Assembly: GCF_013128195.2 (NCBI RefSeq)
Contig: NZ_CP053452.2
Span: 124,001-188,000, forward strand
Source: Frigoriglobus tundricola
Lineage (GTDB): Bacteria; Planctomycetota; Planctomycetia; Gemmatales; Gemmataceae
DNA length: 64,000 nucleotides
Reading direction: 5' to 3'
The position numbers and the translations under genes are program-made. Every line of letters starts with the position of its first letter. Positions within the stretch are counted from its first letter, which is position 1. Under the pieces are notes generated by a model. That model was not told where the DNA came from, made no database searches, and saw only the letters and a list, made by a program, of their open reading frames with translations. This document shows, in pieces, positions 55,142-64,000 of this stretch.

Positions 55142-55228
55142 AGAGAACCGGCCCCCAACCCCCTCATCAGAAGGGAACGGGGCATTCTCTTCCTCCCTTC
55201 CCTCCAGATCGAGGGGGGTCGGTTCTCT
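55142..55228. repeat. Imperfect inverted repeat upstream of parA
   Basis: Left arm AGAGAACCGGCCCCCA (from 55142) pairs with the right arm 55211-55228 with one mismatch and a short gap; an AGAAGGGAACGGGG segment lies between. It ends 18 bp before ATG 55247 and would lie in the parA leader. Confidence 0.5.
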
Positions 55229-55246
55229 GTAGGCACAGGACTCATC

Positions 55247-56266
55247 ATGCGCAGGATCGCGGTCATCAACCAAAAGGGCGGGGTCGGCAAGACCACTACC
55301 ACCGTCAACCTCGCTGCGGCCCTTGCTCTGGCTGGCAAGCGGGTGTGCGTGATCGACATGGACCCGCAGGCGCACGCCAGCACGCACCTGGGCGTGGAAC
55401 CGGACGGCACCATTCCGTCGCTGTACGACGTGCTCGTCGCGAACAAGCCGCTGGCGGACGTGCGCCGCATCGTGGGGGACAACCTGAGCCTGATCCCGTC
55501 GGACATCAACCTGGCCGCGGCCGAGGTCGAGTTGGCCGGGATCGTGGGTCGCGAAGTGATCTTGCGTGAGGCGATGGCGGCGGACGAGGTGCGACCCACC
55601 CCCCCGATCGGAACGCGGAACGCGGAACGCGGAACGCGGAACGAAGACCCGGAACCGGAGGGGGCCTGCGATCTTCCACTCCGCGCTCCGCACTCCGCAC
55701 TCGGCGCTCCTACAGGTTCTTCCCCTTACGACTACGTGCTGATGGACTGCGGCCCCTCGCTCGGCGTGCTGACCCTCAACGCGCTGGCCGCGGCGGACGA
55801 GGTGTTCATCCCGCTCCAGCCGCACTTCCTCGCGCTGCACGGGTTGAGCAAGCTGCTCGAAACGACGGCCCTGGTCGCCCGGCGCATTAACCCGAAGCTG
55901 GTCGTGTCGGGCGTGGTGGTGTGCCTGTACGACGCGGCCACGAAGCTCGCCCAGGAAGTGGTCAACGACCTCTCGGCGTTTTTGGAGAAGAGCCGCGGGG
56001 CGAACGTCCCGTGGGCGAAGGCGAAGGTGTTCGGCACGCGCATCCGGCGGAACATCAAGCTCGCGGAGTGCCCGAGCTTCGGCAAGAGCGTGTTCGGCTA
56101 CGCGCCGAAGAGCGGCGGCGCCGCCGACTACGCCGCCCTCGCGAACGAAGTGATGGGTGTGACCGTCCCGCAAGTGGTCGGCCCGCTCAAGCTGTCGGTA
56201 GAAACCCCGCCGGCCGTACCCGAATTGCCATCACGGCAGACGACGGTCGAGCCCGCGGTCGCGTAG
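55247..56266 (+). CDS. parA: ParA/Soj-family ATPase with in-frame repeat insertion
   Basis: 339 residues from ATG 55247. The deviant Walker [19 protein letters not shown], switch [14 protein letters not shown], and Walker [21 protein letters not shown] with [15 protein letters not shown] are those of chromosomal ParA/Soj. ParA dimers bind DNA and move ParB-parS complexes; no parB is in the window. About 42 residues ([17 protein letters not shown] and on to [11 protein letters not shown]) interrupt the family sequence between LREAMA and the YDYVLMDC strand. They are encoded by GGAACGC tandem units and their inverse. The flanks read on in frame, so the protein may still fold with an extra loop. 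Confidence 0.92.
   Translation: MRRIAVINQKGGVGKTTTTVNLAAALALAGKRVCVIDMDPQAHASTHLGVEPDGTIPSLYDVLVANKPLADVRRIVGDNLSLIPSDINLAAAEVELAGIVGREVILREAMAADEVRPTPPIGTRNAERGTRNEDPEPEGACDLPLRAPHSALGAPTGSSPYDYVLMDCGPSLGVLTLNALAAADEVFIPLQPHFLALHGLSKLLETTALVARRINPKLVVSGVVVCLYDAATKLAQEVVNDLSAFLEKSRGANVPWAKAKVFGTRIRRNIKLAECPSFGKSVFGYAPKSGGAADYAALANEVMGVTVPQVVGPLKLSVETPPAVPELPSRQTTVEPAVA
55606..55715. repeat. GGAACGC/CTCCGCA repeat inserted inside parA
   Basis: From 55610 to about 55645 the unit GGAACGC is repeated about five times. At 55674-55712 the inverse-type unit CTCCGCRCTCCGCA occurs. Together they form an imperfect palindrome of about 110 bp resembling intergenic repeats, here kept in frame within a gene. 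Confidence 0.75.
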
Positions 56267-56272
56267 TTCGGA

Positions 56273-56302
56273 GCGAACCCCGCCCACGCGGGCGGGGTTC
56301 GC
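56273..56302. terminator. 13-bp perfect hairpin between parA and ybeY
   Basis: Arms 56273-56285 and 56290-56302 are perfect with a 4-nt loop, 6 bp after the parA stop. No T-run follows; a -10-like TATAAT begins 2 bp downstream, so terminator and promoter adjoin. Confidence 0.6.
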
Positions 56303-56303
56303 C

Positions 56304-56309
56304 TATAAT
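56304..56309 (+). promoter_or_regulatory. Consensus -10 box (TATAAT) 6 bp before the ybeY start
   Basis: TATAAT at 56304-56309 is a perfect -10. The ATG is at 56316, exactly where transcription would begin, so a leaderless ybeY mRNA is expected. No -35 is seen; that position lies inside the hairpin. Confidence 0.5.
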
Positions 56310-56315
56310 CCGTTC

Positions 56316-56756
56316 ATGCTCCGTATCTCCGTCGCCAATCCGTATGAGTACCCGCTCGAGTTCCAGAAACTCAAGGACGCCGCGCGCGCCGTCCTCGAGG
56401 GCGAGGGGGTGAAGGCGTGCAAGGTCACGCTCGCGTTCGTGAACAACGCGCACATCCACCGGCTCAACAACCAGTTCCTGAAGCACGACGAGCCGACCGA
56501 CGTCCTCACGTTCCCGTACACCGATCCCGGCGCCAAAACGCTCGAGGGCGAAGTGGTGATCGGCTACGAGGTCGCGACCGAATACGCCGCCGACCGCCAG
56601 CACGATGTGGGTCTCGAACTGCTCCTGTACGTCGTCCACGGGTGCCTGCACCTGTGCGGGTTCACCGACACCGACGACGCCGCGGCGCGCGCGATGCGTG
56701 CGAAAGAGCGCGAGTACCTGACGAAGCTGGGGCTCCCGGACATCGCCGGAAAATGA
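56316..56756 (+). CDS. ybeY: Endoribonuclease YbeY (16S rRNA maturation)
   Basis: Zinc-dependent RNase for 16S rRNA 3' processing and ribosome quality control. 146 residues. VTLAFVNNAHIHRLNNQFL and DEPTDVLTFPY are YbeY-typical. The metal motif, usually HGxLHLxGxDH, reads HGCLHLCGFTD: His108 and His112 are kept, while Asp118 stands where the third His is expected. Asp may still bind zinc. No Shine-Dalgarno; the start fits a leaderless transcript. The stop overlaps the rhodanese start by ATGA. Confidence 0.92.
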   Translation: MLRISVANPYEYPLEFQKLKDAARAVLEGEGVKACKVTLAFVNNAHIHRLNNQFLKHDEPTDVLTFPYTDPGAKTLEGEVVIGYEVATEYAADRQHDVGLELLLYVVHGCLHLCGFTDTDDAAARAMRAKEREYLTKLGLPDIAGK

Positions 56757-57079
56757 CCATGATTTCGCAGATCCAGCCGAGCGAATTGAAGCGGATGATC
56801 GACGCGGGACTCCCGGTGCTGCTCCTCGACGTGCGGCAGCCGGAGGAGCACGCGTTCTGCGCGCTGCCGGCGAGTCTGCTGATCCCGCTCGGTGAGTTGG
56901 CGGGCCGCGTGGAGGAAGTCCAACCGGCCGGCGCGACGGTGATCGTGTACTGCCACCACGGGGTCCGGAGCCTGAGCGGTGCGGCGATCCTCCAGCGCGC
57001 CGGGATCGAAGCGGCGTCACTGGCCGGGGGCATCGACCGCTGGTCGCTGACGGTCGATGGGAGCGTGCCGCGGTACTGA
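56753..57079 (+). CDS. Single-domain rhodanese-like sulfurtransferase
   Basis: 108 residues from ATG 56753, overlapping the ybeY stop (ATGA); ATG 56759 is the alternative. LLLDVRQPEEHAFCALPASL and the active-site loop VYCHHGVRSLSGA with its Cys fit single-domain rhodaneses (GlpE/PspE type), which move sulfane sulfur between acceptors. There is no signal peptide, so it is cytosolic. Coupling to ybeY may be incidental or linked to tRNA/rRNA sulfur chemistry; nothing in the sequence decides. Confidence 0.92.
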   Translation: MTMISQIQPSELKRMIDAGLPVLLLDVRQPEEHAFCALPASLLIPLGELAGRVEEVQPAGATVIVYCHHGVRSLSGAAILQRAGIEAASLAGGIDRWSLTVDGSVPRY

Positions 57080-57229
57080 TCGTCCGACAGAATGGTTTGC
57101 AACGATTGAACCGGCGAGCAATTCTACCCGACGTTGGAGGGTCGCCGGTTGCTGAGAAATGCCAGTTTCCGTGGTCGCGGCCGGGCCAACGAACAACTCC
57201 GTCCGATTCTTGCCGTCGAGTGCACCCAG

Positions 57230-57571
57230 ATGGCGGCTAACCTGGACCAGCGCTGGCACTTGCTCGGAATGACTACCAACACACACGGCGTGAAGCATTT
57301 CACGATAACCGGCGCCGGTGACCATTCGGATGACGCAGATTTCAACGAGTTGCTGCGCGTGCTGAAGTGTCAGTTCGGTGCAACAGACGAGGGAGTGCTG
57401 ACGGGCCCGTATTCGGTCCATCGGTACATGGCGATCGAGGGGTTTCGCTTCGGCGTCATTCTCGATTCACCCAATGCGTTCGACATCTACGCAACGGAGA
57501 CGCACCAAAAGGACACAATGGAGTCATTCGTCACACGGTTCTTGGGCGCGCTGAACGAGTCCTCCCGTTGA
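57230..57571 (+). CDS. Protein of unknown function
   Basis: 113 residues from ATG 57230 (the frame is open to TTG 57134, but that part looks less protein-like). Mixed alpha/beta, with VKHFTITGAGDHSDDADFNE and GVILDSPNAFDIYATETHQ. No family is recognised and there is no signal peptide. Base composition is a little less GC-rich than its neighbours. It stands alone, 150 bp after the rhodanese gene. Confidence 0.55.
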   Translation: MAANLDQRWHLLGMTTNTHGVKHFTITGAGDHSDDADFNELLRVLKCQFGATDEGVLTGPYSVHRYMAIEGFRFGVILDSPNAFDIYATETHQKDTMESFVTRFLGALNESSR

Positions 57572-57895
57572 GCCCCGATGTCGAAGTGGTTGCTGCACTC
57601 CCCCAGCCGCCCCGTCACACCTTTCATTTCTTGTTGCTCGTCAATGGTCCGCGTGCGCGACGGGGATCGTGGTGGGGTAACGCTCACGGACCGGTCGGCG
57701 GCCTACTTGTGGCGGCAACCGGATATGAGTTCACGAAACCCCTCTCCGATCTGCACCCGGATTTCACTGTAAGGCTGAGCCCGCGAGCGGGTAGTCCCTA
57801 CACTTCTAACGACCGCCCACGTCTCCGCGGTCTGTGTTCGCCGGTCGAGTGGACCGGCGAAGTAGTGCCATGTTTCGTTACCACAGGAGCCCACG
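57572..57895. other. 324-bp spacer upstream of the YceI gene
   Basis: No gene is supported. A 9-bp perfect hairpin (57838-57846 with 57852-57860) lies 36 bp before the YceI start and may be part of its leader or a terminator for the previous gene. Confidence 0.4.
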
Positions 57896-58435
57896 ATGGT
57901 TCGTACCCTGTTCGCCGCCGTGTTCGTAGCCGGCGCCGCCTTCACCGCGCACGCGGCCGACACGAAGTACGCCCTGACCGGCGACAACACGAAGCTCACG
58001 TTCGTCGGCACCAAGGCGAACGGCAAGCACGAGGGCGGCTTCGCCAAGCTCAGCGGCTCCGCCGTCGGCGCCGGCGACCCCACCAAGCTCACGATCGAAG
58101 TGACCATCGACACCGACTCGCTCTACTCCGACGACGCCAAGCTCACCGGGCACCTCAAGAACGCCGACTTCTTCGACGTGAAGAACCAGCCGAAGGCCAC
58201 GTTCAAATCGACCAAGGTGGAAAAGGCCGACAAGGGCTACACCGTGACCGGCGACCTCACGCTGCTCGGCAAGACCAAGCCCGTCACGTTCCCCGCCACC
58301 ATCACCGAGAAGGACGGCACCCTGAGCGTCACCGCGTCGTTCGCGATCGACCGCACCAACTGGGGGATGAACTACGGTAAGGGCAAGATCGACGACAAGG
58401 TCACGATCGGCATTGCCGTGACCGCGAAAAAGTAA
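57896..58435 (+). CDS. YceI-family secreted lipid-binding-type protein
   Basis: 179 residues with signal peptide MVRTLFAAVFVAGAAFTAHA. The YceI beta-barrel is seen in LTFVGTKANGKHEGGFAKLS, SLYSDDAKLTGHLKNADFFD, QPKATFKSTKVEKADKGYTV and the closing INRTNWGMNYGKG-like block (here IDRTNWGMNYGKGKIDDKV). YceI proteins bind isoprenoid-type ligands in the periplasm; the ligand here is unknown. It stands alone. Confidence 0.93.
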   Translation: MVRTLFAAVFVAGAAFTAHAADTKYALTGDNTKLTFVGTKANGKHEGGFAKLSGSAVGAGDPTKLTIEVTIDTDSLYSDDAKLTGHLKNADFFDVKNQPKATFKSTKVEKADKGYTVTGDLTLLGKTKPVTFPATITEKDGTLSVTASFAIDRTNWGMNYGKGKIDDKVTIGIAVTAKK

Positions 58436-58593
58436 TCCCGCGCCGCTCGTCCGGGAGCGCATCACTTCTGGTCCCGAACCGCGGGCCGATTGCCCGCGGT
58501 TCCGGGGCGACAGTCCACCTCGTTCTCAAATCCGTTTTGTGAGCCGGCGGCCCCGCACCCGCGGGCGAAACGACCAACCCGGAACGCCCCGCC

Positions 58594-59988
58594 TCACCCG
58601 TTGAGCCCTCGGATCGGCGCGTATTCGGACATGGCGAGGAGTTCGCGGCTGATGCCGCGGGTGACGCGGAGCTTGCCCACGTCGAACAGCGTGTGCATGA
58701 TCGTGCCGATCAGGTTCGGGATGCGCACCGGTTCGGAGTTCGGTTCGCCGCCGTTGGACGACGACTTCCCGATCACCGCCCCTTGCGGCAGCCCGCCGCC
58801 GGCCAGGAGGAGCGGCCCCAGGTTGCCCCAGTGGTCGCGCCCGCCCTTCCCGTTGAGCCGCGGCGAGCGGCCCATTTCGCCGCACACCACCAGCAGCACC
58901 TTGTCCTCGAGGCCGCGATCCCGGCGGTCGTCGAGGAACGTGCTCACCGCGTGATCGAGCGACGGGGCCATGTACCCCATGCCCTCGGTCATGTGCGCGT
59001 TGTTCACGTCGGCGTGCATGTCCCAGACGAAGTTGGTCGTGACCGTGACGAACCCCGCGCCGCGCTCGACCAGCCGGCGGGCGAGCAGCATGAGCTTGCC
59101 GAGCGTGCGGGCGTTGTCGGCGTAGTGCTGGTGGTTGTTCCACTTCTTGTCGATCTTCGACACGTCGAACCGCTTCGCGGTGTCGTATTTGTCTACCGTC
59201 TTCACGTCCTCGCGCGACACATCGAACGCCTCGCCGACGCCGCCGAGCAGGATGCCGAACGCCTTCTGCCGCGCCACGTCCACGCTCTCGACGTTCGCGT
59301 CGAAGCCGGCCTTCGCGGTGTCGAACGTGGCCAGCATGGCGCGGCGGTCGGCGAGCCGGTCCATGGGCAGGTGGAGCTTCATGTCGCTCTTGAGGTGCCC
59401 GTTGCCGTCGGGCTGAAACGGGGCGGTGCTCGCAGGGAACGGTCCGTGTGAAGCGAACTTGCCGAACGAGCCCTGCTCCGGGCCGGCGGCCGGATCGACC
59501 GCACGCGGGAACAACACGCAGTTGGTCGGCATGCCATTGGCCGGGTGGCTGCCGCCGGCCGCGCTGGCGTAGGCGCTGCCGATGTTCGCGCCGAACGAGT
59601 CCTTGCCGACGATCGTCTTGATGTCGTGGTTGGCGTCGCCGGGAACGAACGACCGCACGACGCAGAGCCGGTCGGCCCGCTGCGCGAGCTTCGGAAACGT
59701 GCTACCGAACGTGAGGCCGGGGACCGCGGTCTTGGTCTCGCCGGTCGCGGAGCGGATCTCGACCGGAGCGGTCATCTTCGGGTCAAACGTTTCGAACTGG
59801 CTCGGCCCGCCGTGGAGGAACAGGAACACGACCGACTTGTCCGTGACCGGCTTGCCGGCCTCGGAGAGCTTGGTGCCGGCGCGCGCGGCGGGGACGAGCC
59901 ACGGCAGCGAGAAGCCGCCGAGGGCGAGCGACCCGACGCGGAGGAAGTCGCGCCGGCCGAGCCGGGCCGGATCGCCGATGTGCAGCAT
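58594..59988 (-). CDS. DUF1501 protein
   Basis: 464 residues. Tat-like leader LGRRDFLRVGSLALGGFSLP. The phosphatase-like fold starts at VVFLFLHGGPSQFETFDPK. Later blocks are FGSTFPKLAQRADRLCVVRS, MLLARRLVERGAGFVTVTTN, WDMHADVNN and VVCGEMGRSPRLNGKGGRDHW. It is the most downstream of three same-strand DUF1501 genes ending this window. It is separated from the next by a 41-bp-arm palindrome. Confidence 0.92.
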   Translation of the reverse strand: MLHIGDPARLGRRDFLRVGSLALGGFSLPWLVPAARAGTKLSEAGKPVTDKSVVFLFLHGGPSQFETFDPKMTAPVEIRSATGETKTAVPGLTFGSTFPKLAQRADRLCVVRSFVPGDANHDIKTIVGKDSFGANIGSAYASAAGGSHPANGMPTNCVLFPRAVDPAAGPEQGSFGKFASHGPFPASTAPFQPDGNGHLKSDMKLHLPMDRLADRRAMLATFDTAKAGFDANVESVDVARQKAFGILLGGVGEAFDVSREDVKTVDKYDTAKRFDVSKIDKKWNNHQHYADNARTLGKLMLLARRLVERGAGFVTVTTNFVWDMHADVNNAHMTEGMGYMAPSLDHAVSTFLDDRRDRGLEDKVLLVVCGEMGRSPRLNGKGGRDHWGNLGPLLLAGGGLPQGAVIGKSSSNGGEPNSEPVRIPNLIGTIMHTLFDVGKLRVTRGISRELLAMSEYAPIRGLNG

Positions 59989-60011
59989 GCGCGGATCTCC
60001 GGGCGAAAGAT

Positions 60012-60150
60012 TTCACCACAAAGGCACGAAGCGAGCACGAAGGGCCACAAAGAGGGCAAAGAACTGTGCTTGGCCGGAGAGAATGTTTTTCCTAACTCTC
60101 TGCGGGTTTCTTTGTGGCCCTTCGTGCTCGCTTCGTGCCTTTGTGGTGAA
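60012..60150. repeat. 41-bp perfect inverted repeat between DUF1501 genes
   Basis: Arms 60012-60052 and 60110-60150 are perfectly complementary with a 57-nt centre. The arm begins TTCACCACAAAGGCACGAAG and contains GCGAGCACGAAGGGCCACAA. It ends 7 bp from the upstream gene's stop and starts 24 bp from the downstream gene's start. Best-preserved member of the dispersed family at 14632, 44631 and 48632. Confidence 0.88.
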
Positions 60151-60156
60151 TCGGTT

Positions 60157-61584
60157 TTATTTCAACACTCCGCGGATCGGTTTCCCGCCGTGGGCAATGT
60201 GCTGGGGCCGGTTGGTGTGGTCGGGCACCATGCCGTCGGGGTCCACGCCGACGAGGTGGTACGCGGTGGCGACCAGGTCGCCCGCGGACACCGGGTGGTC
60301 CACCGGGAACGCAGCGATCTTGTCCGTGGCGCCGTGAACGACGCCGGGTTTCGTACCGCCGCCGGCGTACAGGCAGAACCCGCACTGCGGCCAGTGGTCG
60401 CGCCCGGCCTTGCCGTTCACCCGCGGCGTGCGCCCCATGTCGCCTGTGACCACGACGAGCGTGTCGTCGAGCATCCCGCGGTCGCGGAGGTCGTCGACCA
60501 GCGCGGAGACCGCGCGGTCGAGGAAGGGCAGCAGCAGCCGCTTCAGCATGTTGAAGTTGTTCTCGTGCGTGTCCCAGTGCCCGTTGGGTTTCGCCTCGGT
60601 ATGGATCGTGACGAACGTGACGCCGGCCTCCACCAACCGCCGGGCGAGCAGTACGCTCTGCCCGAAGACGTCGCGGCCGTAGCGGTCGCGGAGTTTCAGC
60701 GGTTCCCGCGCCAGATCGAACGCGGCCTTCGCCTTCGGCGCGAGCAGCAGGTCGAACGCGGCGTCACGGCGGACGCGGTGGTTCTGGGCGTCGAGACCCG
60801 CCGCGTGGGCGTCGAGTTGCTGAACGAGCGAGCGGCGGGTGTTGAGGGCGTCGAGCGTGAGCCCGCCGTCGATCTTCGGCAGCCGCGGCTCGCCCGTCAG
60901 GGGCAGGTCCGGATTGTAGAACCCGGTGTCGGAGGACGTATCCGCCCCGGAAAAAGTATCGGCGGTGCTGAACACCGGGTCGAACTTCGGTCCGAGGTAG
61001 CCGCCGTACGGGCCGGCGCGGCGGAGCCCCTGGCTGTAACCGGGGAAGGCCGGGAGCATGACGTAACCGGGCAGGTCGTGACCGCGGCCCACGCCGAAGA
61101 ACTGACACACGCTCGGCACGCTGGGGTGGTTCGTGGGCCGCGCGAAGTAGTCGGTCTGGTCGTGCCCGCCGTCGTAGCCGGTCATCACCCCGTAAGGATT
61201 GTGCGAGTTGTACTTGTGCGTGACCGAACGCACCACCGCGAGCCGATCGAGCCGCGCCGCGAGGAGCGGCAGGTGTTCGCAGACCCGCACGCCCGGCAGC
61301 GCGGTCGGAATGGTTTGAAATTCACCGCGGATGCCGTCGGGCGCATCGGGCTTCGGGTCGAACGTGTCGATGTGCGACGGACCGCCGAACAGGTCGATCA
61401 GGATGACGGCTTTTGCGGGCGCACTTTTTCCCGGGAGCACGGGCGGCCCACCCGCGCCCCGCGAGGAAGCGAGCGAAACGCCCGCGGTCCCCGGGAGGAG
61501 CGCGGCGAGGGAGCCGGCGCGTAGCAGTTCGCGACGGGTGATGCCGTCGCACGCGGCGGTGGGGTGTCCGAGTACCCGGAGCAT
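60157..61584 (-). CDS. DUF1501 protein
   Basis: 475 residues from ATG 61584. Leader ITRRELLRAGSLAALLPGTA is Tat-like. Core blocks are AVILIDLFGGPSHIDTFDPK, YNSHNPYGVMTGYDGGHDQT, LLARRLVEAGVTFVTIHTEA, GHWDTHENNFNML and VTGDMGRTPRVNGKAGRDHW. It is diverged from its two neighbours, not a recent duplicate. A frame extension to 61656 lacks support. Confidence 0.92.
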   Translation of the reverse strand: MLRVLGHPTAACDGITRRELLRAGSLAALLPGTAGVSLASSRGAGGPPVLPGKSAPAKAVILIDLFGGPSHIDTFDPKPDAPDGIRGEFQTIPTALPGVRVCEHLPLLAARLDRLAVVRSVTHKYNSHNPYGVMTGYDGGHDQTDYFARPTNHPSVPSVCQFFGVGRGHDLPGYVMLPAFPGYSQGLRRAGPYGGYLGPKFDPVFSTADTFSGADTSSDTGFYNPDLPLTGEPRLPKIDGGLTLDALNTRRSLVQQLDAHAAGLDAQNHRVRRDAAFDLLLAPKAKAAFDLAREPLKLRDRYGRDVFGQSVLLARRLVEAGVTFVTIHTEAKPNGHWDTHENNFNMLKRLLLPFLDRAVSALVDDLRDRGMLDDTLVVVTGDMGRTPRVNGKAGRDHWPQCGFCLYAGGGTKPGVVHGATDKIAAFPVDHPVSAGDLVATAYHLVGVDPDGMVPDHTNRPQHIAHGGKPIRGVLK

Positions 61585-61781
61585 GGAGTGATTCCGGGGG
61601 CAGGTTTCGCGAGGCGGGTGGGCGAGTTCGGTAGGTATTTGGGAGCGTAACCTCACTTCGTTCGAGCATCAACAACAAATCGGAACTCTACGCGAATGCC
61701 CGAAAGTTGAGAGCAGCTGAGTCACGCCCTCAGGATTTAGCGGTCGAAAGTAGCGCCACGCGCGGGGCATGCGACCGACGT

Positions 61782-63218
<1,437 letters not shown>

Positions 63219-63252
63219 ATGTTGCGGCCCAAAGGGCGGATAAGAGAGGCAT

Positions 63253-63393
63253 TCAACCGCTTCCGAAATCTGGCAGCAAACTCGCCAGCCAAAGGCACAT
63301 TACCCAGAAAATTCCAGCGAACGCCAGGAGAGCGCCCAGGGTGGCCGCGAACAGAACTAGGAGGGTCGCCAAGGGTAGTCGCGCGGACCGCAT
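63253..63393 (-). CDS. Small hydrophobic protein (46 residues) between DUF1553 and DUF1501
   Basis: ATG 63393 to TGA 63253, too short for common ORF cut-offs. AGGAGG lies 7 bp upstream and overlaps the end of the DUF1553 gene (stop 63408-63406), so translation is probably coupled. The product is a basic start (MRSARLPL), one long or two short membrane segments (ATLLVLFAATLGALLAFAG, IFWVMCLWLASLLP) and DFGSG. It may be a membrane partner of the flanking exported proteins, which is inference. The good ribosome binding site is the main support. Confidence 0.6.
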   Translation of the reverse strand: MRSARLPLATLLVLFAATLGALLAFAGIFWVMCLWLASLLPDFGSG

Positions 63394-63405
63394 CTTTCTG
63401 CCTCC

Positions 63406-64000
63406 TCACTCCCGCGTGATGAACTCATCAACATTCATCAGCACGCGTGCCACAGCCGCCCACGCCGTCTTCGGGTCGGCCTTGCGCTTCGCGTCGAGGT
63501 AGGTTTGCACGCGGGCGACCTCGGCCGTTGACGGCTCGCGCGCGAAGCACACGCGGTACGCGAACGCGATCCGTCCGGCGTCATCGGACGGGCCTTCGGC
63601 TTCGATGCGGGTGCCGAGCGCGGTCGCGAACTCCACGAACACCGGGTCGTTCGCCATGTGCAGCGCTTGCAGCGGCGTGTTGCTGCGGTTCCGCTTCGTA
63701 CAGACGGTCTGAGCGTCGGCCGCGTCGAACGTGGTCAAGAGCGGGTGCTGCGACTGCCGCCAAATGAACGTGTACATCCCGCGCCGATAGCGGTCGGGGC
63801 CGGTGCTCTCCACCCACGGGTGGTTGCTCTGCGTGAACGCGAACACCTCTTTCGGCTGTGGTGGAAATACGCCCGGACCGCCGACCTTCGGGTTGAGCAA
63901 CCCACTCGCGGACAGCGACACGTCGCGGATGATCTCCGCTTCGAGGCGCAAGCGCGTCTGCCGGCCGAGCAGCAGGTTGCGCGGGTCGCGCTCCGTAAGA
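63406..64000 (-). CDS. DUF1553 protein, N-terminal part beyond the right edge
   Basis: About 198 C-terminal codons are in the window. They read LTERDPRNLLLGRQTRLRLE at the edge, then DVSLSASGLLNPKVGGPGVF, RRGMYTFIWRQSQHPLLTTF, DAQTVCTKRNRSNTPLQALH, and the closing ARVLMNVDEFITRE. This is the conserved end of DUF1549/DUF1553 proteins; DUF1549 and any cytochrome c domain would lie outside. It pairs with the DUF1501 gene downstream. Confidence 0.93.
   Translation of the reverse strand, partial: LTERDPRNLLLGRQTRLRLEAEIIRDVSLSASGLLNPKVGGPGVFPPQPKEVFAFTQSNHPWVESTGPDRYRRGMYTFIWRQSQHPLLTTFDAADAQTVCTKRNRSNTPLQALHMANDPVFVEFATALGTRIEAEGPSDDAGRIAFAYRVCFAREPSTAEVARVQTYLDAKRKADPKTAWAAVARVLMNVDEFITRE

Overview
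The window looks like a chromosomal segment of a planctomycete of the Gemmata group (Gemmataceae). The basis is high GC (about two thirds by eye) and several protein families that are typical of this phylum: four DUF1501 proteins with twin-arginine-like leaders, two DUF1549/DUF1553 (planctomycete cytochrome-type) proteins, a TIGR02996 N-terminal domain on a leucine-rich-repeat protein, a TIGR03000-like cysteine-rich secreted protein, several PQQ-type beta-propellers, a WD40-caspase fusion and a type III glutamine synthetase. The assignment is an inference from gene content, since no rRNA is present. I see no tRNA, rRNA, CRISPR array, prophage or transposase.

Layout. 0-2.2 kb: aromatic amino acid genes (DAHP synthase, cut by the left edge, and pheA). 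2.7-5.8 kb: dnaK and a one-pass membrane protein. 5.9-12.3 kb: HEAT protein, DUF1549/DUF1553 protein, multi-pass membrane protein, PQQ propeller. 12.4-16.3 kb: a divergent AnmK-like kinase, a C26-family protein lacking its nucleophile, and glnA (GSI). 16.4-17.0 kb: an AhpD-like peroxidase-related gene interrupted in frame by TGA at the second position of its CxxC motif, read here as a candidate selenoprotein. 17.3-21.2 kb: asnS, a hairpin-rich spacer and two overlapping methyltransferase genes. 21.2-30.8 kb: LRR protein, esterase, transglutaminase, a 1217-residue WD40-caspase, an alpha/beta hydrolase and a small helix-turn-helix-like protein. 31.4-39.8 kb: DUF1501, a lipoprotein, a two-component system, a trio of small membrane/coiled-coil genes, and ispG. 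39.9-43.4 kb: a three-gene rightward run with an AAA ATPase. 43.4-48.5 kb: the translation/secretion cluster ffh-rpsP-trmD-rplS-yraN, then tyrS (rimM absent). 48.8-52.8 kb: PQQ propeller, Cys-rich protein and a non-coding array of three roughly 318-bp repeats. 52.8-58.4 kb: GSIII, an orphan parA carrying an in-frame repeat insertion, ybeY, rhodanese, a YceI protein. 58.6-64 kb: three DUF1501 genes, a hidden 46-codon membrane ORF, and a DUF1553 gene cut by the right edge.

Common threads: many spacers carry long perfect inverted repeats. Some act as plausible terminators. Others form a dispersed palindromic family recognisable by CCACAAAGGCAC/CCACAGAGGCAC-like arms (14.6, 44.6, 48.6 and 60.0 kb). 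Very long antisense ORFs throughout are by-products of GC-rich codon use and are not annotated.
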